Translations under genes and position numbers: made by a program
NCBI RefSeq assembly: GCF_019059575.1
Contig: NW_024881568.1
Coordinates: forward strand, 992,001 to 1,056,000
Origin: Amphibalanus amphitrite
Lineage: Eukaryota; Arthropoda; Thecostraca; Balanomorpha; Balanidae
DNA length: 64,000 bases
Direction: 5' to 3'
The notes under the pieces: generated by a model
What the model saw: the letters and a program-made list of their open reading frames with translations, nothing else
What the model was told of the DNA's origin: nothing
Databases searched by the model: none
Shown here: in pieces, positions 1 to 10,076 of the stretch
Position numbering within the stretch: position 1 is the stretch's first letter
How the letters are laid out: the number at the start of each line of letters is the position of its first letter

Positions 1-960
1 CGTCCTGTCCTTTTATCAGTAGAGCTCAACCAATGTATCAGATATCAACGTTCTGTCCATGTATCAGGCATCACAGCATCGGATATCAGCGACTTTCTAG
101 GTATCACGTATCATAGTACCAGTATAACGCCTTTTGGGGCGACTAACGGAGCGAGCGAGGGGGTGAGTCTTGCACGTGCGAAATTTCGAGGGGGTACCTC
201 CAACTGACTTGTGCACGGCACCCTACTGACCGGTTTCTAGCGATGTGCCAAATTTGAGCACAATCGGCCCAGCCGTTCTCGAGATCTGGAAGTGGCACCC
301 TGCACGTGCGCACGTGCAAAATGGGTCCCAACTGACTTGTGCACGGCACCCTACTAACTGGTCCCTAATCGTGTACCAAATTTGAGCGCCATCGGTCCAG
401 CCGTTCTCGAGATCTGGAAACGACCCCTGCACGTGCGCACGTGCAGCAGCACCCCAACTCTGGCACATGGATATGCAGTGCCTAGTGGGTGCCTATCTAC
501 ATGCCAACTTTCAGCGCAATCGGCCAAGTAGTTACCGAGATATTGCAACAATTACAAAACTGACACCTCTTCGTTTTGCACGTGGCACGTGCATAAGGGG
601 TCATCCACATGCATCGGGAATAGTCCAATACTTGGTAGAAGGAATGAAGCTACCCTACAAAATTTACCGCGTGTAAATCGGTCAAGTGGTTGCTGAGATA
701 TAAGCCTCGCAAAAGCGTCCGCACGGCCGGCCGGCCGGCCGGCCGCTCATACTCAGAAATTTCTGTTAATCTAAGGAAAGACTACGCTCGCTTCGCTCGC
801 TCCGTAATCAAAGATCAGCGACTTCCCAGTTCCCGTGTATCAGGTATCATAGTATCAGATATTAGCGACTCCATGTAACAGGGGTCATAGTATCGGATTT
901 CAGCGACTGTCTGTGCATCAGGTATCGCAGAGCTCGTCTATGCATAAGGTATCAGAGCCC
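1..960. repeat. Degenerate tandem repeat around element E1
   Basis: Positions 1-117 and about 816-960 consist of diverged ~33-36 bp units built on phrases such as catgtatcaggtatc and cggatatcagcgac. The E1 element (118-815) sits inside this array, so the array looks like its target. Because exon 1 of the downstream gene follows in mid-gene phase, this whole block probably lies in an intron of that gene. No coding potential is seen. Confidence 0.6.
118..815 (+). mobile_element. Repeat element E, copy 1 (twin E-box element)
   Basis: About 0.7 kb, closely matching an inverted copy at 60580-61274 and a more diverged copy at 61408-62303. The ends are related in inverted orientation (taacggagcgagcgag near the left, ctcgctccgtaa at the right). 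Inside are ~120-bp degenerate units, each with caaatttgagc, ctcgagatctgg and, twice, the exact 16-bp palindrome gcacgtgcgcacgtgc (302-317, 429-444). A (CCGG)-rich palindromic run lies at about 721-743. Class unknown; apparently non-coding and non-autonomous. Short ORFs in it are conserved between copies only because the DNA is. Confidence 0.7.
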
Positions 961-1112
961 TGCCCATGTACCAGGTATCAAATTCATCTATCTATAGGGT
1001 GGGACATGGGACGGCAGTGAGAGTGATAGATGTCGTTGCCAGGGGGAGGTGCTCACTGCGCCCGGAGAGGTATTATTCCTCTAACGTCTCGCCCCCCCCC
1101 CCTCCCCGTCAG

Positions 1113-4100
1113 ACGGTGGTGTCTCACGTGCGTCGTGTGGAGCTGGGCGGCGCCAACTACCAGCCGCCGGCCGACTGTCCTCTGCACGGCTGCACACCGC
1201 CTCTGAAGGCGCTCGTGCGGCTCGTACACAAACTGCACGACCTGCTGGAGGAGGAGGCCGACCCGAGGTCAGGGCGGTCAGAGGGGAGGCGGGTCGGCGG
1301 GCGGACAGATAGACACATTGGTCGATCCCTGGATGAGGCGGGGACGCCTGGTTAAGCTCGTGTTTTGTGCTCTTTGCGCCTTATGCTGTTGAGCCTTATA
1401 AAGAAGACATCCGCTTGCTTGGTGCTCAATTGTAAAGACATGTGCATTATTGATTACGATTCGATTTCCATACAGCTGTGCCTCTAGCTACTGTTATTCC
1501 TCAACTGATTTTGAGCTGCTGAGTTTTCTGCTGTCACTCTGCTGGTACTCTTTACCGCCCCCCACCACTGACCCTGAACTCCTCCCCTCCGTCTCTCCGT
1601 CCCCGGCAGTAAGTGCTGCCAGCGTCTGCTCTCCGCCATGAAGGGCTGCGTGTCCCGCGGCGCGCGCCTGCGACAGTCGGCCGTGGACCGGGCGGCCGCT
1701 GAACTGAAGGAGCTGGTCGGACGGCTGGCCGCGGACGGCAGCGGCGAAACGGACACTGCAGTGGTCGGAGGACCGGCCGTGCAGGTCTGTGGGGGCACGG
1801 GCGAAGTGCTGGGCGGGTGGGCGGCGACTACGGACAGACCGAATTAGATAGCACGTATAGAATGTTCTTCCATGCATTATATCGGATATCCTGCATGCGT
1901 TATTTGTAAGATCTAATTGGTTAGTCTACACAACCATGGGCAATAACGTCTGAAGCATCATTTGCCAATTGGATTTTAAGCCCAGTTTCCAACAGGCGAT
2001 CGGCAGCGATCACTCACCAATTGTGCTATCTGCCCGCCTCTCACAGTCTAACTCCCGTGTGTCCCCCCCCCCCCGTACCACAGCTGGTGCGCCGGCTGTG
2101 TGACCGTCTGTCGTGCGCCGCTCCCCCCGTCACCGACTACCTCAGCGTTCTGGAGGACGGTGTCACCAGTCCGGGTACCCCCGGCCGGCGGCCCGCCACA
2201 CTGCCCTCAGTCGTGTCCCTCTTCAGGTCAGTGCTGCCCGTTTGGAGGCATGCTTAATGGGGTCAACAGCCATATATGTTTTTATTATAATGAGCTGATA
2301 TTTTCCGGAGTGTCAATTTAACGATACAGCAATTAAGGGCAATGGATCGTAGCCATTGTGGAATTTTAACGTCCTTCCCCTGGACGCTGAACTGCTCGTT
2401 TGTTTTCGTTTTGTATTCATTCATTCATTCATTCATTCATTCATTCATTCATTCATTCATTCATTCATTCATTCATTCATTTGGTTAGGTATTATTTCAA
2501 TGAAAGAATGAATGAATTCAGTAATTAACTACTTCATTCATGAATTAGTCCATGAATTACTTTATTTTTCATTCATTCATTTCATTCATCATTCATTCAT
2601 TCATTCATTCATTCATTCATTCATCTCTCTGTGTCAGGACTCCGCCGGAGGTGGACGGGGAGGAGAGTAATGACGGCGTCGGCCTCTCGCTGGAGGAGCG
2701 ACTCAGAAGGAAGGGCATCTCACGCACCGGCGAGACGCCCACCTCCACCAAACGGTAGGTTGGAGAGTTAAAAACCTCAAACGGTAAGGGCCATGTTCCA
2801 TGGACCGTAGCTAATGGATTTAAGATAGCTTGCACATGAGCACCACATGAGCACCGCATCTCATACGCGAACTATATCAGTAATCAGACATTGCTGAACA
2901 TTGTCGATCGCATTGTTTCTAATTTGAATCGGCATCAGGTCTCTCCCTGGTACTGATTTTGTAATAAATCTCTGTTCCACCAGTGAATGTGTCTTAAACT
3001 GGGCCTCCTGGTCCGCCGAATTGCTGATTCGCCTCTGACCTTGTTCCCCGCCCTGCCGCAGGTTCGGCGCCTCGCTGGGCTGGCTGCCTGCTGAGGACCG
3101 GCCGGCCGGGGGCGCCGGCTCGCCCCTGGAGCCCACCCCGCCCCTGGTGGCCGGGCCCACCCTGGTCTGCTCTCGGTCGGGCACCAAGTACGCCGAGGGA
3201 GAGGGGGTGCGCGCACTCCGGGAGCTGCAGGCCGCCGACCGGGCCAGGCAGAAGGTAACGCTGAGAACGGGCATAAGGGAGGGGACGGGGTCTGGGAGAA
3301 CAGAGGGAGATGGGGTACCTCGTGGAAAGCATCGAGTCGGGGGACTAAAGCTGGTAGAATTGTTGTGTGCACTAAACTTACAGGCTGACAGGCAGGTCTC
3401 AAATCTCCCCGGATAGCGCGTTGTAATATGGATTGGGTAGCTGCTTTCGTCAGTTTATCATTAGAAGTAATTTTTCTTTCATACCAATTACAGATTGCGT
3501 TGCTAAAACATTTTTTTTCTGTGGCCTTAGGCTGTAATGCACAACTATTGTTTTATTCTCCTAAAAAATAATTTTTGAGAACACGTGAAAATCTGGCATG
3601 TTAAATCAAGCCGGGTTCCATAGAAAAGTTTTCCTTGTTACCGATTTCGAGACAAGCGTGAGGAACACGTGTTAATTTTGAATTTCCTGAAACTCCCGAC
3701 GTTTCAGGAGAGTGAGATTATGTCTCCGAAGACCTCTAGGGCTCCGAAGAAGCCCAAACGTTCTCTGTTTGACCCGGCACAAAAAGCTAAGATCGGCGAA
3801 CCGAAGACCAAGGCGAGTGACGTATCTAAGAAAAAGAGCGACACAACCAAAACAACTGCGAAGAAGAGGAAGACTGAAGCGGCCCAGGACCAAGAACACG
3901 TGTCTTCTCAGTCAGCGTCTGATCAGCCATTAGCAGCCAAAACGCTGATCCTTGAAGATGACGGTAAAAGTACCAAGCCAGTGACGAAGAAGCGGAAAAC
4001 TGAGGCCGCGCTGGATCAGGAGAATGTCTCTGTTTCGTCTGACGTCAACAAGCCAAAGTCTCAGCACCCGGCCCCGGGACGCAAGGCGTCGGCTATAGCA

Positions 4101-4175
4101 GAGAAGAAGGCTAAGGGGAAGCAGATCAAACAGGTTCAGGGCCAGAAGAGCATTAGGGACTTCTTCAGGATATGA
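1113..4175 (+). CDS. Six 3' exons of an unrecognised nuclear protein with a C-terminal PCNA-binding PIP box
   Basis: Exons 1113-1267, 1610-1784, 2084-2226, 2638-2754, 3062-3254 and 3708-4175 each have an AG acceptor and a GT donor, and their phases (0, 2, 0, 2, 2, 0) match at every junction, giving 416 residues plus stop. The 5' part of the gene lies outside the window or beyond the repeat at 1-960. Exons 1-2 encode a Leu/Lys-rich, probably helical stretch (PLKALVRLVHKLHDLLEEE; CCQRLLSAMKGC). Exons 3-5 are low-complexity with S/T-P sites. Exon 6 is very basic, with two related modules, KKRKTEAAQDQEHV and KKRKTEAALDQENV, which look like nuclear localisation signals. The protein ends QKSIRDFFRI, where Q-x-x-I-x-x-F-F is a textbook PIP box. 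Inference: a DNA replication or repair factor that binds PCNA in the nucleus. I do not recognise the family. Gene reality is well supported; function rests on the motif. Confidence 0.75.
2414..2480. repeat. (ATTC)n microsatellite, intron 3
   Basis: An almost perfect tetranucleotide array of attc units in the intron between exons 3 and 4 of the PIP-box gene. A second, less regular block follows at about 2565-2625 and ends just before the exon 4 acceptor. Confidence 0.95.
2565..2625. repeat. (ATTC)n microsatellite adjoining the exon 4 acceptor
   Basis: Interrupted attcattc repeats run up to about ten bases before the ctgtgtcag acceptor at 2637. They form the pyrimidine/AT-rich end of intron 3, so length changes here could affect splicing. 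Confidence 0.85.
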
Positions 4176-4850
4176 TGCTATGTTTGCTCAGCGTTGGACG
4201 CGGAAAGTAGGGACCAAAGTTTGTACGATAGTGCTTAGTTAGGAATTGACATGTCAGATAAGTTTTATGTTGCTTGTAGCATAGGTCGTGTCTTGATTTA
4301 AGCGATGAATGGTCTGGTTTGTTCGTATCAACTGCCGATCCCGAACCATTTCGGCCTGAATATTGGGCTGTGCACAAAATCTGATCAATGATTGCTGATT
4401 ATCATGCGTTTTACGAATGAATAGGACTCGTTGCAGTGCATGAGTATGTCGATTTGCACTATTGACTTGTGATTGCGTGCTTGATCGATGTCGATAAATT
4501 AATTTGAGCGTGAACTTCATTGAACCAACGATTGATGTTTTGAACTTTGCTGACAGCATTCATGAAATGGTGGAATGACATGCTTGCTCAACGAATTTTA
4601 GTATAGGTGCGGTGTTCCTAGGATATGGAGGTTATGGAACCTGCAGTGGTTGCTATTCGTCTGGCTTTTGCCAAGACTGTGGTTACAGCTGCATTTTCAG
4701 GTTTCATTTCAAGGCTAGCTGGCGGCTGGAGCCTGACATTTAGCTAGCTTTTGTGTAATTTGATGTTATATAGTGCTGCACACATTGATACGGCATCACC
4801 ATCATCGCGCCTCGTTTTGGTAATAAACTGCATCGATATTTGTATCTTTT
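4176..4850 (+). other. Probable 3' UTR with poly(A) signal at 4822-4827
   Basis: AT-rich sequence follows the TGA stop of the PIP-box gene. The first canonical AATAAA on the + strand is at 4822-4827, with a GT-rich stretch (cagtgtgcag, gtgtgtttg) about 25-70 bases downstream. This fits a 3' UTR of about 0.65 kb. cDNA evidence is lacking. Confidence 0.5.
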
Positions 4851-5816
4851 CAGTGTGCAGCGTGATGCCCACACTCCACAGCGGGAGGGCAGGTGTGTTT
4901 GAGGCTTAGCGCTCAATTGCTGAAAGTAATAGTTAAAAACCTAGGCATTTTATCAAAGATCAGCATTCATAATCCTGGCACCTTGAAGCACTCGGTGTAT
5001 GACGCCAGTCGTTCGTTCGTCCGTCGCTCCGTGCCGCTGACAGCGCCCTCCGCAGGTGGTGTCGAGCGCTGGAACCTTAGCTTCAGCGTTGGGCGCTAGG
5101 TGGCTTAGATCCGCCGCTCCGCGATAGAGAAGCTCGTTGGAGAAACGCAAATGTTTATTTCGCCCACTAGGCGGCGCTAGCAGGCCTTTAGTGGGCTGCG
5201 GCCAGCCAGTCGGACACTGCGGGCCTCTGGGCTCCGCTCTGGGACATGGATGGGTATTGGGTATATGTGTGCCCCGAGCTGAGGGGAGAGAGGACGAAGA
5301 TTTGATCACTGGTATATGGCATGTCAAACCAACAACCATTGATGTCCGGTTCATCACGTTCTTCCCGGTTTATCGGGTTCTTCGGATTCCTGATGGTGAG
5401 CTGAGGTCTGGGGCTCGGCTCCCTCCAGCTTCCGAGGTACGATAGTTGACAGCTGACCAGGATGGTTGGTATGGAGCAGCCGCAGCCAGCCAATGAGTAG
5501 GACGCATTCACTGCAACGGTCATGAGCAGACAAATGCCGGGTCTTGTGAGTATGCTGAACCTATAGCCTTCTAGAATCTAGCTGGCCTGATCTAGATTCT
5601 CCCGTCAGCTCGGAAACGCCTAATCGGACGGTGTTCGGTGGAGGTCTGCCTCGTCCTCCGCAACAAGGCTGCTTGGAGGGCATGCTCTGCCTTCGACAAG
5701 CCTTGCATTCGAAAAGTCCGGGTTCAAGTGAAAATGTCGGTTTAGGCATGGGCTAGGATTTATCCGCCTAATTTTCTCTCTTTTTACATTTCGATGGCAA
5801 TCATGACCTAATCTAA
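4851..5816. other. Intergenic, no gene recognised
   Basis: Mixed-composition sequence. The short ORFs on both strands have no recognisable domain or splice context. Confidence 0.5.
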
Positions 5817-6400
5817 CCCTCGCCGGTCCATCTTTTTTCTACCAAGGATCCCGGCCGATGCCCGGGGGGATGGTTTGACCCTATCCCTGTTGTGGCTCTA
5901 ATTAAAATAGAGGTTTGCGTAAAACGACCTTTTACGCTTTTCGGAATGCATCGTCTGGTGCGCAGTTGTAATGTCTCAGTTCAGTCAATGACCTCTCAGG
6001 TCAGGTACGGGGACCCGCAGTTGCTACTGTACACGAACCCCAACTTCAGCCGTCTGTCCTGTCCAGTAACAACCGATAACATTGATATCGACTGCCGGTA
6101 CCTGTACAAGAGCAGCTGAGGTTTTCTGTGCGTGCCCTCTGACAGCTTATCGTTGTTCCCTGTGAGGGTGCTGGGACAATTTACTCGGGGTCGCTGTACA
6201 GTAGCAACTGCGGGTCCCCGTACCTACGACCAATAGGTCGGATCCTGCTTTTGACTAATATCTTCAAAGAAATGAGCGCAGAACATATATGAATATTTTG
6301 GCAACATCACGTTTTTCACGCCTCTCCGTGGCTAACGGAACACTTGATTCGATAAAAGTAAACGTGGGTGCTGACTGCTGACCTCAGGTCAAGGTCAAAT
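5817..6400. mobile_element. Decayed piggyBac-like MITE fragment (copy D)
   Basis: It starts ctaaccctcgccgg, matching the terminus of the intact copy at 18852 (ttaaccctcgccgg) with the TTAA damaged. It carries the same family hallmarks: bcggccga plus a G-run near the end, and internal gacctcaggtcaaggtca. No clean right terminus is visible, so the right end is approximate. It contains a 29-bp perfect inverted repeat, 6004-6032 and 6196-6224. Confidence 0.45.
6004..6224. repeat. 29-bp perfect inverted repeat with a 163-bp loop
   Basis: The left arm 6004-6032 (begins ggtacggggacccgcag) is the exact reverse complement of 6196-6224 (begins gtacagtagcaactgcgg). It lies inside the decayed piggyBac-like copy and could be the TIR pair of a small nested ~220-bp element or a foldback. 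Confidence 0.85.
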
Positions 6401-6805
6401 CAAAGCCGGCCAGGCCAGGATGTTGGCCGAGGGAAAACATGCTGCACAGCATTCGTTCTGTCAGCTCATTCTGATGTCATCGATGCCTTTCTGTCATTCC
6501 CGATGCGGATTTAACTATTGTTCATCGTTATCGTTATTTTTATTAACGTTATTAACTAGCATTTATTTTTGTGTGTCATTGAAAACTACGGCGTATAGCA
6601 TTAGCGCCAGCAAACGTGGCATATCTTGCTCAATTTTACCACGTCCCAATCCCGTGTAAAATTGGTTACCTCACTCCCAGGTCGCCTAAGATAGGTAAGT
6701 CACCTTGTTAAACCAAGAAATCGTTACCGAAAGCGCCCGCATTTTAAAAGCTCTGCTTTGTTCAACTTATATATCCCTCAGCTGACCAACCATTCGAATC
6801 GTATT
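6401..6805. other. Intergenic, nothing recognised
   Basis: AT-rich sequence between the decayed MITE and the 57-bp TIR. No domain-bearing ORF or RNA gene is seen. Confidence 0.5.
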
Positions 6806-7974
6806 CAGTCGGTGACACACCAGGGAAATAAGCTAAAATTAGAGCGCTCTATTTATTGCTCCCGCTACTTCACCGTCTCCCATAGGGTCCTGTGTTGAGC
6901 TGGTGTCGAGGCTCTAAAAATGACGCCGATTTTTGCACCCTTCTCACGAAAACCGCTCGGACCGCCTGGAAACCAATTGTTCCGCTCTAAAAATTTCATG
7001 ATCGACGGGAAAATGAATGAGGAAAAGATTGGTCCTGAAATAATTCTGAACTCCCTGTAGAACATATCGAAATATGGCTGCAAACTAGGAGCATGTCAAA
7101 ATCGACAAAACAATACAAATAAACTTACCGGGATTTTTTTATTTTCCATGCATCTGTGTATGAAATCAGTCGGTTTTTCGGAAAAATCATCTTCTGTTTA
7201 ATAAATAATTCCACAATTGCAATCGAGAAAAAAAACATTTCCGCTGTGACAGCAGTTTTGGCATTGTGCCAGTAGTGTGGCGTGCGCGGTGCTGCGTGGT
7301 CGTCGGGACGGAGTTGTGAGTATTTTCGGTGTTTTAAATGGTTGATGGCCATTTGAACCAGCTTCATATTATTTCCTACAAATTTTTACATCAAATTATT
7401 GCTTTGAAAGACCATTGAAACCCCTTATCTCTTCATGAAGCACGATCATATTCATCGTCGACGAAAATGGCGCGGGACTCCATGTGCATTCCGATAGAAA
7501 TAAATCGTAATCGACAATAAATAATACGTGAAGCGTTTCAGTTTTTTGGGATAACCGCCCAAACCACACCACCTACAGACACGATTCAACCACCAATCGA
7601 CAGCTCTCGATCGTGGCTATGTGCGCGGCACATTTTTAATCGCATTTGCACCCCCCAAATAGCCAAACTCGGCCCCTCGACTATGTCGCCCGACGCTCCA
7701 GAGATGGCGCTGACTGTCTGCGTGACGTCAGCTCACACGACCGGCGATCGCCGATCATAAAACGTTTATGTCACCGCTGGACAACCAATTCCAGCGGCCT
7801 GTCTTGCTTTTGCCCTCTTGTTCTGAAAATTTGGTCAAGAAACATGGCGTATAACCTTCATTTAAAACCAAATTTGCTCCCAACCACTTCGCCGGAAAAC
7901 ACCGCAATACGCACCAGACCATGTCATCAAGCCGTGCAGATTACCAAGGCTTATTCAAAGCACCAATGTTTGAG

Positions 7975-8046
7975 TCGTTGATGGCTCAGTTGGTAGAGTG
8001 GCGGACTTCTGAGGTGTGGGTCGCTGGTTCGATTCCAGCTCGGGAT
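7975..8046 (+). repeat. tRNA-derived sequence (SINE head or tRNA pseudogene)
   Basis: An A-box-like tggctcagttggtagag and B-box-like ggttcgattcc sit at tRNA spacing. The T arm (gctgg/ccagc) is perfect and the loop at the anticodon position reads TCT (Arg). The acceptor and anticodon stems do not pair, so this is not a functional tRNA. The downstream gtttttaaaa-cttaca phrase recurs at about 8392, suggesting a SINE body. Confidence 0.5.
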
Positions 8047-8912
8047 GTTTTTAAAACGTACTTACATCTTTAGTTGCAGTACCCGGCCGCTAGGGTCGCG
8101 ACCCCGTAGAGGTCGCTGCGGTCCTCACGTGACCGACCGGCCGCAGTCACGGGCCGGCGGCGGCGCAGTGTGGGGCGAGCGAGCGGAGGGGTTGGTGCGG
8201 TAACTGCGGTGCCGTCAGAGCGGCCGCTGCCGGACAGCGGGAATGCGGCATGATACTGACATGGGAAGGGGGGGGGGGGGGTAGGTAAATGGTGGATGGA
8301 TGGATAAAGAAATGATGGAGGGGGAGAAGGAAGGGTAAGTGAGCAAATGATTGAGTCGGTGAGAGAACAAGTACAGAGGATGCAGCCGAAAGACGTTTTT
8401 AAAATGCACTTACAGCTTAGTTGCAGCACTCGGTCGCTACGAATAACTACATTACCGATCCTGAGTGGCGGGCGGGGGGGGGGGGGGGCGAGGTACCCAG
8501 AATTGGGATAGGTTGGTTACAGAATTCCACAAAATTTATGTTTAGTGGGGACGGGGAAGGGCACAGGGAAGGGCACGGGGACAGGACGGAGACGAAGACG
8601 GAGACAGAGATGTAGCGGCCAGCAGGAGCGGGGACGGAGAAGCGGGAGCGGGAATGGGAGCTGGGACGGGAACTGGGACGGAGATGGGGATGGAATCCGA
8701 GACGACACAGATACAGAGACAAAGGCAGAGAAGGAAGACGGAGACGGAAACAGAGCAGGCATGATTATATCTTTAGCATTGAAAATATTACCGATCGTGA
8801 GTGGTGGGTCCCGGGGGGGGGGGGGGGGGGTTGCAGAGGGAGGAAGGCGGGGGAGGGTCGGGGCGAGTCACTCAGATTTGGGATAGGTTAGTTACAGAAT
8901 TCCACAAAATAC
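8045..8912. repeat. Local duplications and purine-rich low complexity
   Basis: Two pairs of direct repeats interleave. One is 8045-8095 with 8392-8440 (gtttttaaaa, cttaca, ttagttgcag). The other is 8451-8545 with 8789-8912 (ttaccgatc, a G-run, gggataggtt, acagaattccac). The sequence between is GA-rich. ORFs here only reflect composition. Confidence 0.7.
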
Positions 8913-9288
8913 TGAAAAAATAGCGATCATGTTAAGTATTACGAGCGTACCAATATACGTATAGCGTCTTGAACTGGGACATAAAAATATGTATCTGCGG
9001 CGAGGGCGGGGAAGAAGCCACTAGCCAGTACTTTTTTCAGTACCAAGAGGGGATTGGAGTGGAGGGGAGAGGAGGGGAAGGGAGGGAGTGGAGGGAAGGG
9101 GAGGAAATCGAGGGAGGGAGGGAGGGGGGGGGGCGAAGAAGTGCGATGAAGGAGACGGGGAGAGGAGGGAGAGAGACGGATGGGGAGGGGTAAGTAAGCA
9201 TACGATTGGATGAGTGATCGACAAAGTCAGAGAGCGGAGAGGAGGGAGAAAAGAGGGATGGAGGCAGGGAGGGAGTGAGAAAGGGAAA

Positions 9289-9400
<112 letters not shown>

Positions 9401-9516
9401 CGGGCATCGGGGATTTCTATATAGATGTTCAAACGACGATTAGCGCCGGTAGGCGCGGGAGGGTGACCTAGGACGGGCAGGGATTTCTATATAGATGTTC
9501 AAACCACAGTGTATAT

Positions 9517-10063
9517 TGTGGCTGGTGCCGTGGCGAGTCGTGCTCTAAGCCGGATGAAGCCGTTCCAGTGTTTGGGATTCGCAACTTGGGATTCCACACA
9601 ACGACGGGCTGGGAAGTTCCCTGATGTGGAGCCGTCTCCCCCAAACACTTAGATCGGCCAAGGATAGCGATGTATTTGAAACAGCATGAGCAAGCTATGT
9701 AGTGAACACAACGATGAAACCATAGTTCGTTTTGGCAAAGTTAAGGACAGTACAAAGCAGTGAGAAAACGTATATCAGAGCGAGAGATACTTTCTAGAAG
9801 AGTGCGTGAATGCCCACACGACGATGAACATTGTGATACATACACACGAACATACATTTCTAAAACATTAATAAATCGGACATAGAAAATGAACAAGTGG
9901 AGCAGAGCCATCTGGCGGATATCGCTGAACCTGCGCCTCGCGTCAGCTGCGACAGCAGCGCCACGTGAGGTCGACGGTGGCGCCGCCCCGCGTCGGAGCG
10001 CTCGCCAGTCGCCAGCGGCGGTAGTGCCGCGCCGCGTCGGAGAACGTGCGGCGGTGCACTACA
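9517..10063 (-). repeat. 3' LTR of the CsRn1-like element
   Basis: 547 bp, matching 14607-15153 with no difference seen. On the - strand it starts TGTAGTGCACCGC and ends CACCAGCCACA. A - strand polypurine tract, AGGGGGAGGGTGA (10064-10076), lies immediately upstream. Confidence 0.93.
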
Positions 10064-10076
10064 TCACCCTCCCCCT
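10064..10076 (-). promoter_or_regulatory. Polypurine tract (plus-strand primer)
   Basis: On the - strand AGGGGGAGGGTGA directly precedes the 3' LTR, the usual position for the RNase H-resistant primer of plus-strand synthesis. It also contains the TGA stop of pol. Confidence 0.75.

Noticed and set aside
7975-8046. Functional tRNA-Arg(TCT)
   Set aside because: The T arm is good but the acceptor and anticodon stems do not pair; better read as a tRNA-derived repeat.
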